Shown: piece after piece, positions 8,613 through 16,676 of the stretch | Position numbering within the stretch: position 1 is the first letter of the stretch | Layout of the letters: every line of letters starts with the position of its first letter | From: Amycolatopsis sp. MtRt-6 | GTDB taxonomy: Bacteria > Actinomycetota > Actinomycetes > Mycobacteriales > Pseudonocardiaceae | Direction: 5' to 3' | Length of the DNA: 64,000 nucleotides | NCBI RefSeq assembly: GCF_017308975.1 | Contig: NZ_JADWPD010000041.1 | Coordinates: 1 to 64,000 of the forward strand | The notes under the pieces: model-generated | What the model was told of the DNA's origin: nothing | Database searches by the model: none | What the model saw: the letters and a program-made list of their open reading frames with translations, nothing else | Program-made: the position numbers and the translations under genes

Positions 8613-9620
8613 TTGTTTGGAATCGTCAGGAGCGGTGGCCGGTTTCGTGCCGCGCTCGCCGTCATCGCCGCTGCCGCCGTCGCCACCGCAACCGGTTGCG
8701 GCGCACTGGGCTCGGGTACTTCGAACGCCGCGGCAAGCGGCGGGCTGGAGAAATCGGCGCTCAAGGTGTCGATCCTGCCCACCACGGACCTCGCGCCGTT
8801 CTGGCTGGCCCAGGACAGCGGCTACTTCGAAGCCGAGGGCCTCACCGTCGAATCCGTCATCGCGGCCAGCGGCCAGGCCTCGTTGACGAAGTCGATCTCG
8901 GGCGACGTCGACATCGCCTTCTCGACCTATCCCCCGTTCTTCACCGCGCGGGGCACCGGCGCCGCCGACATGCAGCTGGTCGCCGACGCGACGTCGGTCA
9001 ACGCGAAGTCGAACGCGATCGTCACGGTGCCGAATTCGCCGGTGAAGAACGTCACCGACCTGGCGGGCAAGAAGATCGCCATCACGGCCAAGAACACCGC
9101 GTCGGATCTGCTCACCCGTTCGGTGATGCAGGACCACAACGTCGATTTCGGCAAGGTGAACTGGGTGCTGATCCAGTTGCCGAACATCGCCGCGGCCCTG
9201 CAGCAGGGCCAGGCCGACGCCGCGTACCTGCCGGAGCCGTACATCACGCAGGCCGCCCAGACGGCGGGCGCGATCCCCGTGGTCGACATCAACACCGGTG
9301 CCACGCAGGACTTCCCGCTGACCGGCTACGGCGCGACGAGGAAGTGGGTGCAGGCCAACCCGAAGAGCCTGGCGGCGTTCCAGCGTGCGATGCAGAAGGC
9401 CACCCACGACACCTTGATCGACCGCGCCAAGGTCGAGCCGCTGCTGGTGCGGTTCGCCAAGATCGACGAGGACACGGCGAAGCTGCTCACCTTGCCGGGC
9501 TACGGCTCGATCCTGGACGCGCGGCGCCTGCAGCGGGTCCCCGACCTGCTGCTACAGCTCGGCGCCATCCCGTCCCCGATCGACGTGAACTCGATGATCA
9601 GCCCGCAGGCCGGGAAGTGA
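8613..9620 (+). CDS. NMT1/THI5-like ABC substrate-binding lipoprotein
   Basis: The protein is 335 aa starting at a TTG codon with GAGGAG 6 nt upstream; the long upstream open frame is not needed. A lipoprotein signal peptide ends at Cys29 (ATGC). The mature part has the NMT1/SsuA-type fold signature: PTTDLAPFWLAQDSGYFEAEGL near the N-terminus, then LAGKKIAI. Such proteins bind sulfonates, nitrate, pyrimidine or thiamine precursors outside the cell and feed an ABC permease. No permease or ATPase is adjacent, so it is an orphan that must share a distant transporter or act as a sensor. The ligand is unknown. Confidence 0.85.
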   Translation: MFGIVRSGGRFRAALAVIAAAAVATATGCGALGSGTSNAAASGGLEKSALKVSILPTTDLAPFWLAQDSGYFEAEGLTVESVIAASGQASLTKSISGDVDIAFSTYPPFFTARGTGAADMQLVADATSVNAKSNAIVTVPNSPVKNVTDLAGKKIAITAKNTASDLLTRSVMQDHNVDFGKVNWVLIQLPNIAAALQQGQADAAYLPEPYITQAAQTAGAIPVVDINTGATQDFPLTGYGATRKWVQANPKSLAAFQRAMQKATHDTLIDRAKVEPLLVRFAKIDEDTAKLLTLPGYGSILDARRLQRVPDLLLQLGAIPSPIDVNSMISPQAGK

Positions 9621-9669
9621 GCGCGGCTGGGCCGACCGGGTGACATCCGCGGCCGGGCCCCAACCGGCC

Positions 9670-9714
9670 GGGGACGTCCGGAGTGGAGCGTGCGCACATT
9701 CGCCGGACGTCCCC
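9670..9714 (+). promoter_or_regulatory. 12-bp inverted repeat touching a ribosome-binding site
   Basis: GGGGACGTCCGG (9670-9681) and CCGGACGTCCCC (9703-9714) form a perfect stem with a 21-nt loop. The right arm is immediately followed by AGGAGG (9715-9720). Each arm also contains the palindrome GGACGTCC. It may be a terminator of the lipoprotein gene, a translational switch, or a double operator. Confidence 0.6.
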
Positions 9715-9724
9715 AGGAGGAACC

Positions 9725-10108
9725 GTGCCGAACCACCGTCTGCCCACCCTGGCCGCAGCGGCGCTGCTGGCCGCCATCGGCAGCGTCGCCGTGGCCCCGG
9801 CCGCGGCGGCGCACGACGCCTACGCCGACGTCGTCAACTGCAGCTACCAGGGCGCGATCCGCTGCGGCTACGGCGGCGTGACCAACGGCCACACCCGCGT
9901 CTACGCGTGCGACACCTTCGGCGACGGCTACGGTTTCCGCACGGAGTGGCGCACCCGCAGCGGTGGTGGCGGCGGCGTGGACGACGCCAACGGGAGCAGT
10001 TCCGGGTGCAGCGCGAAGATCCCCGGCACCGCGGCGAACCCGGTGACCATCTTCCGCGTCTGCCAGAAGACGCCCAACTGGCAGTGCTCGACCTGGCGGA
10101 ACGCCTGA
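9725..10108 (+). CDS. Small secreted cysteine-rich protein, unknown function
   Basis: The protein is 127 aa. The GTG start at 9725 is fixed by AGGAGG 4 nt upstream. A clear Sec signal peptide (about residues 1-29, ending APAAAA) precedes a mature part of about 98 residues. That part has six cysteines, probably three disulfides, and is rich in Tyr and Gly, with a glycine run in the middle. I recognise no catalytic motif. It could be an extracellular inhibitor, adhesin or structural protein. Its expression may be controlled by the hairpin abutting its ribosome-binding site. Confidence 0.75.
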   Translation: MPNHRLPTLAAAALLAAIGSVAVAPAAAAHDAYADVVNCSYQGAIRCGYGGVTNGHTRVYACDTFGDGYGFRTEWRTRSGGGGGVDDANGSSSGCSAKIPGTAANPVTIFRVCQKTPNWQCSTWRNA

Positions 10109-10124
10109 GTCGTCAAGCAGGCGC

Positions 10125-11768
10125 TCACTCGGCGGTCTCGAGCACGGAGTTCTCGCGGACGGCGGGCACGGACAGCGTCTTGTAACCGTGCTCGTCGAAC
10201 ACGATGGTGATCTTGGCGTCGTCCGCGGACATCACGACCCCGTGGCCCCATTCCGCGTGCCGCACCGCGCCGTTGACCGGGAACTCGCTCGTGCCGGACG
10301 GCTGCTCCTCGGCGGTGCCGGCGGCGCAGGTGTCGCAGTTGCCGCAGGGCCGCGAGAGCTGCTCCCCGAAGTAGCCGAGCAGGTTCTGCCGGCGGCACGC
10401 GGTGGTTTCGGCGTAGCCGCGCATCATCTCGATGCGCGACCGGATCAGCCGCTGGTGCGTTTCGGCGATCTCGATCGCCCGCTCGACGGCCGTTTCGGGA
10501 GCGAGCTTGGGGTCGAGGTATTCCAGACGGCCGTCCCCGGTGACGCCGACGGCTCCCGTCTGCTCCAGCAGGTTGACCGCCCGCGTGCGCTGGGCGGCCG
10601 AGACGTCGAGTTCCTTGCCGAGCTCGGCCGGTTTCCGGGGTGCGCCGGCGAGGGTGGCGGCCACCGCCGCCAGCGCGCGCTCGGGCGCCTTGGCCGCGGT
10701 GAGGAACTTCTGCAGGCCGAGATCCTGCGGCCGGTAGTACAGCGTGATCTCGGCGGGCTCGCCGTCCCGGCCGGCGCGGCCGATCTGCTGGTAGTACGTG
10801 TCGAGCGAGTCCGGCGCCGAGGCGTGCAGGACGAACCGCAGGTCCGCCTTGTCGATCCCCATGCCGAACGCCGAGGTGGCCACCACCACGTCGAGGTCGC
10901 CGCCGGAGAACCGTTCGTGGACGCGTTCGCGGTCGGCCGCCTTCATCCCGGCGTGGTAGGCCGCCGCGCGGACGCCGGCCGCGGCCAGTTCCCCGGCATA
11001 CGTTTCGGCGTCCTTGCGGCTGGTCACGTACACCAGTCCCGGCCGGGTGGCGGGATCCGAGGTCAGCGCCTGCGTCCGCGTCAGCACCGCCTGCCGCTTG
11101 TCGGCGTCGGTGGTCAGCGGATCCACGCCGAGGCGCAGTTCGGGGCGGTCGAAGCTGGCCAGCACCTCCCGGTGGTCGCGCAGGCCCAGCCGGTGCCCGA
11201 TGTCGGTGCGCACCGGCAGCGCCGCGGTCGCCGTCAGCGCGATCACCCGCGGGTGCCCGAGCCGTTCGATCACCGGCGCCAGCCGCAGGTAGTCCGGCCG
11301 GAAGTCGTGGCCCCACGCCGAAACGCAGTGGGCCTCGTCCACCACGAACAGCGAAACGCCGAGTTCCGCGACGGCGTCGAGGACCGCGTCGGACGCCAGC
11401 TGTTCCGGGGACAGGAACAGGTACTCGGCCTTGCCCGAACGCAGCGCCGCCCACGCCTGCTCGCGTTCGGCGGCGCGCTGCGTGGAGTTCAGGGCGACGG
11501 CGGCCGGCGCCCGGCTGTCCCCGATGCCCTCGATCTGGTCGTTCTGCAGGGCGATCAGCGGCGACACGACCAGCGTCGGCCCGTCGAGCACCAGCGCCGG
11601 AACCTGGTAGATCGCCGACTTGCCGGCCCCGGTCGGCAGCACGGCGAGCACGTCGTGGCCGGCCACCACCTGCTCCATCGCTTCGAGCTGTTCCGCGGAC
11701 AGCTCCGGCCAGCCGAACTTCTCCGCCGCGATCCGCCGGAGCTCGGCGCGTCTTCCCTGGGGTGCCAT
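10125..11768 (-). CDS. recQ: ATP-dependent DNA helicase RecQ
   Basis: The protein is 547 aa. Superfamily-2 helicase motifs are intact: Walker A LPTGAGKSA with Lys50, DEAH in VVDEAHCVSAWGHDFRPDY, and the QxxGRAGRDG motif VI. The zinc-binding cysteine cluster of the RQC region, CRRQNLLGYFGE then CGNCDTC, follows. There is no HRDC domain. Instead the last 60 residues have a small beta-rich extension (HAEWGHGVV, ITIVFDEHGYKTL) seen in shorter actinobacterial RecQ proteins. It unwinds DNA 3' to 5' in repair and recombination. This may be a second RecQ in the cell rather than the main one. The promoter lies in the 315-nt gap upstream. Confidence 0.93.
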   Translation of the reverse strand: MAPQGRRAELRRIAAEKFGWPELSAEQLEAMEQVVAGHDVLAVLPTGAGKSAIYQVPALVLDGPTLVVSPLIALQNDQIEGIGDSRAPAAVALNSTQRAAEREQAWAALRSGKAEYLFLSPEQLASDAVLDAVAELGVSLFVVDEAHCVSAWGHDFRPDYLRLAPVIERLGHPRVIALTATAALPVRTDIGHRLGLRDHREVLASFDRPELRLGVDPLTTDADKRQAVLTRTQALTSDPATRPGLVYVTSRKDAETYAGELAAAGVRAAAYHAGMKAADRERVHERFSGGDLDVVVATSAFGMGIDKADLRFVLHASAPDSLDTYYQQIGRAGRDGEPAEITLYYRPQDLGLQKFLTAAKAPERALAAVAATLAGAPRKPAELGKELDVSAAQRTRAVNLLEQTGAVGVTGDGRLEYLDPKLAPETAVERAIEIAETHQRLIRSRIEMMRGYAETTACRRQNLLGYFGEQLSRPCGNCDTCAAGTAEEQPSGTSEFPVNGAVRHAEWGHGVVMSADDAKITIVFDEHGYKTLSVPAVRENSVLETAE

Positions 11769-12083
11769 CCGCCCGAGATACCCACGACGGCCTCGCGGAA
11801 ACGACGGTCACCCGGCCCGGGTGCGGGGACGCGACGCACGTCACGCCCGCCGGTGTCGTCACCGGGGAACACCTCGTCGCGCCGGGCGTTGTAACGGGTG
11901 TCGGTACGGCGGAGTCCCCCGGGCCTCACCCCTTCCGCCTTCCCGGACCACCGGTTCACCCCGGAGCCGGGTCGCGCCATTCGCCGAGAGGCGACCCCCG
12001 TACCGGCCTCAAGCCACCGCTTCCGCTCGCAGGTCTCCCCCACCCTTCGCCGAGCGGAAGCGGTTCTCCTTTTCTCAGCTTTC
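11769..12083. other. 315-bp intergenic region between recQ and the SDR gene
   Basis: No coding signal is seen. The region holds the presumed recQ promoter and, next to the SDR gene, the strong hairpin listed separately. Confidence 0.6.
12016..12064 (-). terminator. Terminator-like hairpin after the SDR gene
   Basis: ACCGCTTCCGCTCG (12016-12029) pairs perfectly with CGAGCGGAAGCGGT (12051-12064), a 14-bp stem with a 21-nt loop, 20 nt beyond the SDR stop codon. Confidence 0.65.
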
Positions 12084-12992
12084 TCAACCGACCGGGAACT
12101 TCACCCCGGTGAGGTCTTCCGAAACCGCCCAGAGCCGGCGCTGGACGGCTGCGTCGTAGGACTGCGGGCTGGACGTGACCACCTGCGGGCGGCCGCGGTA
12201 GCCACCCGGACCGGCCGGACCGTAGTACTGCCCGCCGATGGCGGCGGGGTCGGTCGCCGCGCGCAGGGTCGGGAGGGCGCCGCGCTCCGAGCTCTGGGTG
12301 AAGAGCGGGGCCACCGCCGAGAAGAGCGCGCGCAGCACCGCCGGGGAGTTGCGCATCAGCTCGGTGCGGGCCACGCCCGGGTGAGCGGCGATCGACGCCG
12401 TCGTGCCGTGCGGGGCGAGGCGGCGTTGCAGCTCGTAGGCGAACATCAGGTTGGCGAGCTTGGCCTGCCCGTAGGCCGCGACGCGGTCGTACGAGTTCTC
12501 CCACTGCAGGTCGTCGAAGTGGATTCCCGCGCGGATGCGGTGGGCGATGCTGGCGACCGTCACCACCCGGGAGCCCTCGACCGGCAGCAGCTGGTCCAGC
12601 AGCAGGCCGGTCAGCGCGAAGTGCCCGAGGTGGTTGGTGCCGAACTGCAGCTCGAACCCCTCGCGCGTGGTCTGCTTCGGCGGGTACATGACGCCGGCGT
12701 TGTTGATCAGCAGGTCGATCTTCGGCAGCGCGGCACGCAGGTCGGCCGCGGCGGCCCGGACGGACTCCAGCGACGCCAGGTCCAGCTCCTGCACGGTGAC
12801 GTCGGCGGCCGCGCCGAGCCGCGCCGCCGCCTGCTTGCCCTTCTCGACGTCGCGGACGGCGAGCACCACCGTCGCACCACGCTCGGCCAGCACCTTCGCG
12901 GTGTCGAAGCCGAGGCCGGTGTTGGCGCCGGTGATCACCGCGACGCGGCCGCGCTGGCTCGGGACGTCGCGCTCGGTCCAGTTCTCGCTCAT
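12084..12992 (-). CDS. Short-chain dehydrogenase/reductase (retinol dehydrogenase-like)
   Basis: The protein is 302 aa of the classical SDR family. It has the NAD(P)-binding motif TGANTGLG at residues 21-28, NNAGVMY, a catalytic Ser in VASIAHR and the YGQAK active-site motif. Sequence flavour (FGTNHLGHFALTGLLLDQLL) is that of the RDH/WWOX-like branch. Such enzymes oxidise or reduce lipophilic alcohols and ketones, and the real substrate is unknown. AGGAGG stands 5 nt before the ATG. It is divergent from a TetR gene, and operator-like repeats in the shared region overlap its promoter, so it is probably the target of that repressor. Confidence 0.9.
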   Translation of the reverse strand: MSENWTERDVPSQRGRVAVITGANTGLGFDTAKVLAERGATVVLAVRDVEKGKQAAARLGAAADVTVQELDLASLESVRAAAADLRAALPKIDLLINNAGVMYPPKQTTREGFELQFGTNHLGHFALTGLLLDQLLPVEGSRVVTVASIAHRIRAGIHFDDLQWENSYDRVAAYGQAKLANLMFAYELQRRLAPHGTTASIAAHPGVARTELMRNSPAVLRALFSAVAPLFTQSSERGALPTLRAATDPAAIGGQYYGPAGPGGYRGRPQVVTSSPQSYDAAVQRRLWAVSEDLTGVKFPVG

Positions 12993-13027
12993 GGCAGTCC
13001 TCCTGGGTCACGGCCCGTTCGGACCGC

Positions 13028-13090
13028 CGGTCTGTTATGCCTCCGACGCTAAGGAACCGTCGGTCTGTTGTCAAGAGACTGCCGGTCTTC
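13028..13090. promoter_or_regulatory. Three phased CGGTCT operator repeats between SDR and TetR
   Basis: CGGTCTGTT occurs at 13028-13036 and again at 13061-13069, and a shorter CGGTCTTC at 13083-13090. Start-to-start spacings are 33 and 22 bp, whole helical turns, so all face the same side. The first copy lies in the short palindrome GACCGCCGGTC. Confidence 0.6.
13046..13074 (-). promoter_or_regulatory. Promoter of the SDR gene
   Basis: On the minus strand TTGACA (13074-13069) and TAGCGT (13051-13046) are 17 nt apart. One operator repeat lies in the spacer and another just downstream of the -10 box, which fits repression. Confidence 0.65.
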
Positions 13091-13109
13091 AATTCCGCGG
13101 CCCGGGCGT

Positions 13110-13115
13110 TACGCT
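13110..13115 (+). promoter_or_regulatory. -10 box for leaderless tetR transcript
   Basis: TACGCT ends 6 nt before the ATG at 13122 and no ribosome-binding site is present. Confidence 0.5.
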
Positions 13116-13121
13116 GGTCTC

Positions 13122-13790
13122 ATGACGTTCCAGCGGGCGCGCAGCGCGGAGCAGCGGGAGGAGCGGCGCCGCACGATCCTCGACACGGCGCTGAAGATGC
13201 TCGGCGAGATGCCGGTGGCCGAGGTGAGCCTGAACGAGCTCAGCCGCCGGGTCGGCCTGGCCAAGTCGAACGTCCTGCGCTACTTCGAATCCCGCGAAGC
13301 CGTGCTGCTCGAACTGCTGGACAGCGCGCTGCACGACTGGCTGGCCGAGGCGGCGGGCGAAGTGGCCGAGGGCGTCGACCCGGGCCGCCCGGCGCGGGAG
13401 CGGGCCGAGGCGTTCGCGGCGGTGGTTTCCCGCTCGCTGGCCCGCCGCACGGTGTTGTGCGACCTCATCGGCGCGCAGGCGGGTGTCCTGGAGCACAACG
13501 TGTCCACCGACGTCGTGGTGCGCTTCAAGCGGTCCGCGCTGGGCAGCCTGGACACGATGGCCGGGCTGCTGCGCCGCGCCGTCCCCGAGATCGGCGAAGC
13601 GGCGGCGTCGGTGTGCCTGCTGGGCATGATCCTGGCCGGTGGCCTGTGGACCCACTGCCGCCCGTCCCCCAGCGCCCGCGCGGCGTACGAGGCCGACCCG
13701 GCGCTGGCCGCGCTGCACCTCGACCTGGCGCCGGCCTTGACGCAGGGGCTGACGCTGTTGATCACGGGGGCCATGGCCGGCAACGGCTGA
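13122..13790 (+). CDS. TetR-family transcriptional repressor
   Basis: The protein is 222 aa. The N-terminal helix-turn-helix (about residues 10-56) contains RRTILDTALKML and the recognition part VGLAKSNVLRYFESREAVLLELL, typical of TetR/AcrR. The C-terminal ligand-binding domain is undiagnosed. The ATG at 13122 was preferred because a TACGCT hexamer lies 6 nt upstream and the longer frame has no ribosome-binding site. It probably represses the divergent SDR gene and itself through the phased CGGTCT repeats. The inducer is likely a substrate of the SDR. Confidence 0.88.
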   Translation: MTFQRARSAEQREERRRTILDTALKMLGEMPVAEVSLNELSRRVGLAKSNVLRYFESREAVLLELLDSALHDWLAEAAGEVAEGVDPGRPARERAEAFAAVVSRSLARRTVLCDLIGAQAGVLEHNVSTDVVVRFKRSALGSLDTMAGLLRRAVPEIGEAAASVCLLGMILAGGLWTHCRPSPSARAAYEADPALAALHLDLAPALTQGLTLLITGAMAGNG

Positions 13791-13793
13791 GCG

Positions 13794-14687
13794 TCACATC
13801 CGGTCCGCGAGGTCGCGCGCAACCTCCACGGCGATCTCCCGGGTCCGGATCGCGAGCGGCGATTCGGTGCGCCCGGCCGGCCAGTGCAGGGACAGCTCGC
13901 GGGCCGGCGACGGCGTCAGCGGGTGGATGCTCAACTGCTCGTCGGACCAGGCGTCGAGGCCGTGCAGCGCCAGCCACGGCAGTACCGCCCAGCCGATGCC
14001 CGCCCGCACCATCGACAGGATCGTTTCGTGGCCCGTCGTGCGGAAGACGAACACCGGCCGCGCGCCCGCGCGGGCGAACGCGCGCTCCAGCCATCGCTGG
14101 TGGTACGTCGGCGGCCAGGCCACCATCGGCACGTCGTCGAGCCGCTTCACGCGGACCGGGCCCGCCGGCAGCGCGCCCGGGCGCGCCACCAGGAGGTACG
14201 GCTCGTCGAGCAGCTTGACGTGCTCGACGTCGCCCGCCACCGGCCCGTCGTGGAACAGCAGGTCGCGCTCGCCCATCCGCGCGTCGTCCGGTGTCACGTC
14301 CGACAGCCTGATGTCGCAGCCGGGGTGCTCGGCCAGCAGCCGGCGGATCACGGACGGCAGGATCAGGTTCGACACGCTCTGAAAGGTGCCGATGTCGATC
14401 CGGCCGTGGCCCGCGCGGAAGCGGTCGACGGCGTCGGTCAGCGTCTCCGCCTTCGCCAGCAGCTCGCGGCCGTGGGTCAGGACCACTTCGCCGAGCGGGG
14501 TGATCCGGACCGGTTTCGGCCCGCCCGGCCGGTCGAAAACCGGGCCGCCCACGGCTTTCTCCAGCGCGGCGATCTGCTGGCTCACCGACGACTGCGTGTA
14601 GCCGAGCCGGGTGGCCGCGTGCCCGAACGTGCCTTCCTCGGCAATGGCGGCCATGGTCCGCAGGTGACGCAGCTCGAAGTCGCCCAT
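13794..14687 (-). CDS. LysR-family transcriptional regulator
   Basis: The protein is 297 aa, the usual LTTR length. An N-terminal winged helix-turn-helix (FELRHLRTMAAIAEEGTFGHAATRL, then SSVSQQIAALE) precedes a type-2 periplasmic-binding-like effector domain. It is divergent from an MFS gene, which it probably controls together with the hydrolase behind it. A TATGTT hexamer (14701-14696, minus strand) ends 8 nt before the ATG, suggesting a nearly leaderless message. A CGATTCAATCG dyad at 14714-14724 overlaps the expected -35 of its own promoter, which fits LysR autoregulation. Confidence 0.9.
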   Translation of the reverse strand: MGDFELRHLRTMAAIAEEGTFGHAATRLGYTQSSVSQQIAALEKAVGGPVFDRPGGPKPVRITPLGEVVLTHGRELLAKAETLTDAVDRFRAGHGRIDIGTFQSVSNLILPSVIRRLLAEHPGCDIRLSDVTPDDARMGERDLLFHDGPVAGDVEHVKLLDEPYLLVARPGALPAGPVRVKRLDDVPMVAWPPTYHQRWLERAFARAGARPVFVFRTTGHETILSMVRAGIGWAVLPWLALHGLDAWSDEQLSIHPLTPSPARELSLHWPAGRTESPLAIRTREIAVEVARDLADRM

Positions 14688-14695
14688 AGCGCCTT

Positions 14696-14764
14696 AACAT
14701 AGCCGATGGCGATCGATTCAATCGGAAATCATCGCTTTTCGCGATGCTCTCGCGAACCTAGCGT
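14696..14764. promoter_or_regulatory. Divergent LysR/MFS promoter region with two dyads
   Basis: CGATT-C-AATCG (14714-14724) lies at the lysR -35. TTCGCGA-N5-TCGCGAA (14738-14756) lies between the expected -35 and the TAGCGT -10 (14759-14764) of the MFS gene, whose ATG follows 7 nt later. The second dyad is placed for control of the MFS transcript. Confidence 0.55.
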
Positions 14765-14771
14765 GGTTCCC

Positions 14772-15956
14772 ATGACGACCACGACACTCGAACCGGCGGC
14801 CCGGCCGCGGCTGCCCCACCTCGTCTGGGCCCTGGCGGCCACGCACTTCGTCGGCCGCGCCGGCGGGGTGGTGCGGTCGTTCCTCGTGCTGTACCTGACG
14901 CAGGCGCAGCACCTCTCCCCCGCCACCGCGGGCTCGGTCGTCGCGGCCATCGGCCTGGGCGACATCGGCTCCCAGCTGCTCGGCGGCTGGCTCGGCGACC
15001 GGATCGGCCGGCGCCGCACGATGCTGGCCGGCTTCGTGGGCGGCGCCGCGGCGCTCACCGCGCTGGGCTCGGCGGATTCGCTGCCCGGCATCTGGGTGGC
15101 CGCCGTCGCGGCCGGGCTGACGCTCGAGCTGTTCCGCCCGGCCGGGTCGGCCGCGGTGGCCGATCTGCCGCCGCAGCAACGGGTCCGCGCGTTCGGCGTG
15201 CTCTACTGGGCGGCCAACCTCGGCTTCTCGGTCGCCACGGTCATGGCCGGCGTCCTGGCCAAGTACGGCTACGGGCTCCTGTTCTGGATCAACGTGCTGG
15301 CCTCGCTCGCCGCGGCGCTGATCGTCTGGCGCCGGGTACCGGAAACCCGCCCGGCGGAGCCGGTGCGGACGCGGCAGGCGCTGCTGCCCGTCGTGCTGCG
15401 CGACCGGCTGATGCTCGCGATGCTGGGGCTGCACGTCGGCTACTTCACGGTGTTCCTGCAGACCTTCACGACGTTGCCGCTGCTGATGACGGCCGCCGGC
15501 CTCGGTCCCGGGACGTACGGCGCGGTGCTGGCGCTGAACGGGATCGCGGTCGTGGCCCTCCAGCCGTGGGCGGTCCGGCTGCTGGCCGGCCGCAACGGCG
15601 CCGCGGTGTCGGCCGTGTCGATGCTGCTGGTCGGGCTCGGCGCCGCGCTCGGCGCCGTGAGCCACAGCGCCGCCGGCTTCGCCGCGTCGGTCCTGGTCTG
15701 GACCCTCGGCCAGATCGGCATCGCCGTCCGCTTCGGCGACACCTTCGCCGCCCTGGCGCCGGCCGAGCTGCGCGGCGGGTACCTCGGCCTCGCCTCGACG
15801 AGCTGGAGCATCGGCGCGGTGCTCGGCCCGCTGGCCGGCACCGCACTGCTGGAAGCGGCCGGCGCGACCGTCCTCGGCACGGCGTGCGCGATCGGCGGGA
15901 TCGCCCTGTTCGCCGCCCAGCGCGCACTCGCCCCCGCCCTGCGCCGACGCCACTGA
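14772..15956 (+). CDS. MFS drug/metabolite exporter
   Basis: The protein is 394 aa with about twelve membrane segments. The conserved MFS loop motif between helices 2 and 3 is present as GGWLGDRIGRRRTML. It resembles the DHA1-type efflux pumps (MdtH/YfcJ-like). The ATG at 14772 was chosen over the frame opening at 14706 because TAGCGT ends 7 nt before it, predicting a leaderless transcript. It is divergent from a LysR gene and 29 nt ahead of an alpha/beta hydrolase. The pair may export and detoxify the same compound, which is an inference. Confidence 0.87.
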   Translation: MTTTTLEPAARPRLPHLVWALAATHFVGRAGGVVRSFLVLYLTQAQHLSPATAGSVVAAIGLGDIGSQLLGGWLGDRIGRRRTMLAGFVGGAAALTALGSADSLPGIWVAAVAAGLTLELFRPAGSAAVADLPPQQRVRAFGVLYWAANLGFSVATVMAGVLAKYGYGLLFWINVLASLAAALIVWRRVPETRPAEPVRTRQALLPVVLRDRLMLAMLGLHVGYFTVFLQTFTTLPLLMTAAGLGPGTYGAVLALNGIAVVALQPWAVRLLAGRNGAAVSAVSMLLVGLGAALGAVSHSAAGFAASVLVWTLGQIGIAVRFGDTFAALAPAELRGGYLGLASTSWSIGAVLGPLAGTALLEAAGATVLGTACAIGGIALFAAQRALAPALRRRH

Positions 15957-15985
15957 CCCCCGCACCCCCACCGAAAGGCAGTCCC

Positions 15986-16663
15986 ATGAGCACGTACGTC
16001 CTGATCCACGGCGGCGGAGACGTCGGCTGGTCCTGGCACCTGGTCGCCGCCGAGCTGCGGGACCGCGGACACGAGGTGATCGCCCCCGACCTGCCCGGCG
16101 ACGACGACTCGGCCACGCTCACCGACTACGCCGACGCCGTGGTCGACGCCGTCGGCGAGCGGACCGACGTGGTCGTCGTCGGGCACTCCTTCGGCGGCTT
16201 CACCGCGCCGCTGGTCGCCGAACGGCTCCAGGCCGGGCTGCTCGTCATGGTGGCCGCCATGATCCCCGCCCCCGGCGAAGCACCCGGCGACTGGAACCGG
16301 AACACCGGGTGCGACGAGGCCGTGCGGGCCCAGGCGGCGCGCGACGGCGGCCGCACCGGGCACGCGGACCCGCACGTCGGCTTCTACCACGACGTCCCGC
16401 GTGCCCTCGCGGACGAAGCGCTCAGCAAGGAGCGGGCCCACCCGTCCCCCGCCGCGATGCGGGAGCCCTGGCCCCTGTCCGCGTGGCCGGCCGTGCCCAC
16501 CCGGTTCGTGCTGTGCCGCGAGGACCGCTGCTTCCCGCCGGACTTCTTCCGCCGGCTGGCGGCCGAACGGCTCGGCGTCGTCCCGGACGAAATCACCGCC
16601 GGGCACTGCGTCGCGCTCAGCCGCCCGGCCGAACTGGCCGCGCTCCTGGAGAGCTACCGGTGA
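15986..16663 (+). CDS. Alpha/beta hydrolase (RsbQ/esterase-like)
   Basis: The protein is 225 aa. It opens with the strand and oxyanion loop YVLIHGGGDVGWSW. The nucleophile elbow is GHSFGG with Ser68, and a late His in AGHCVALSRP completes the triad. This is the compact salicylate esterase/methylketone synthase-like branch. GAAAGG lies 9 nt before the ATG. It sits 29 nt after the MFS gene and is probably co-transcribed with it under the LysR regulator. Confidence 0.87.
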   Translation: MSTYVLIHGGGDVGWSWHLVAAELRDRGHEVIAPDLPGDDDSATLTDYADAVVDAVGERTDVVVVGHSFGGFTAPLVAERLQAGLLVMVAAMIPAPGEAPGDWNRNTGCDEAVRAQAARDGGRTGHADPHVGFYHDVPRALADEALSKERAHPSPAAMREPWPLSAWPAVPTRFVLCREDRCFPPDFFRRLAAERLGVVPDEITAGHCVALSRPAELAALLESYR

Positions 16664-16676
16664 GCTGCCGATTGGC

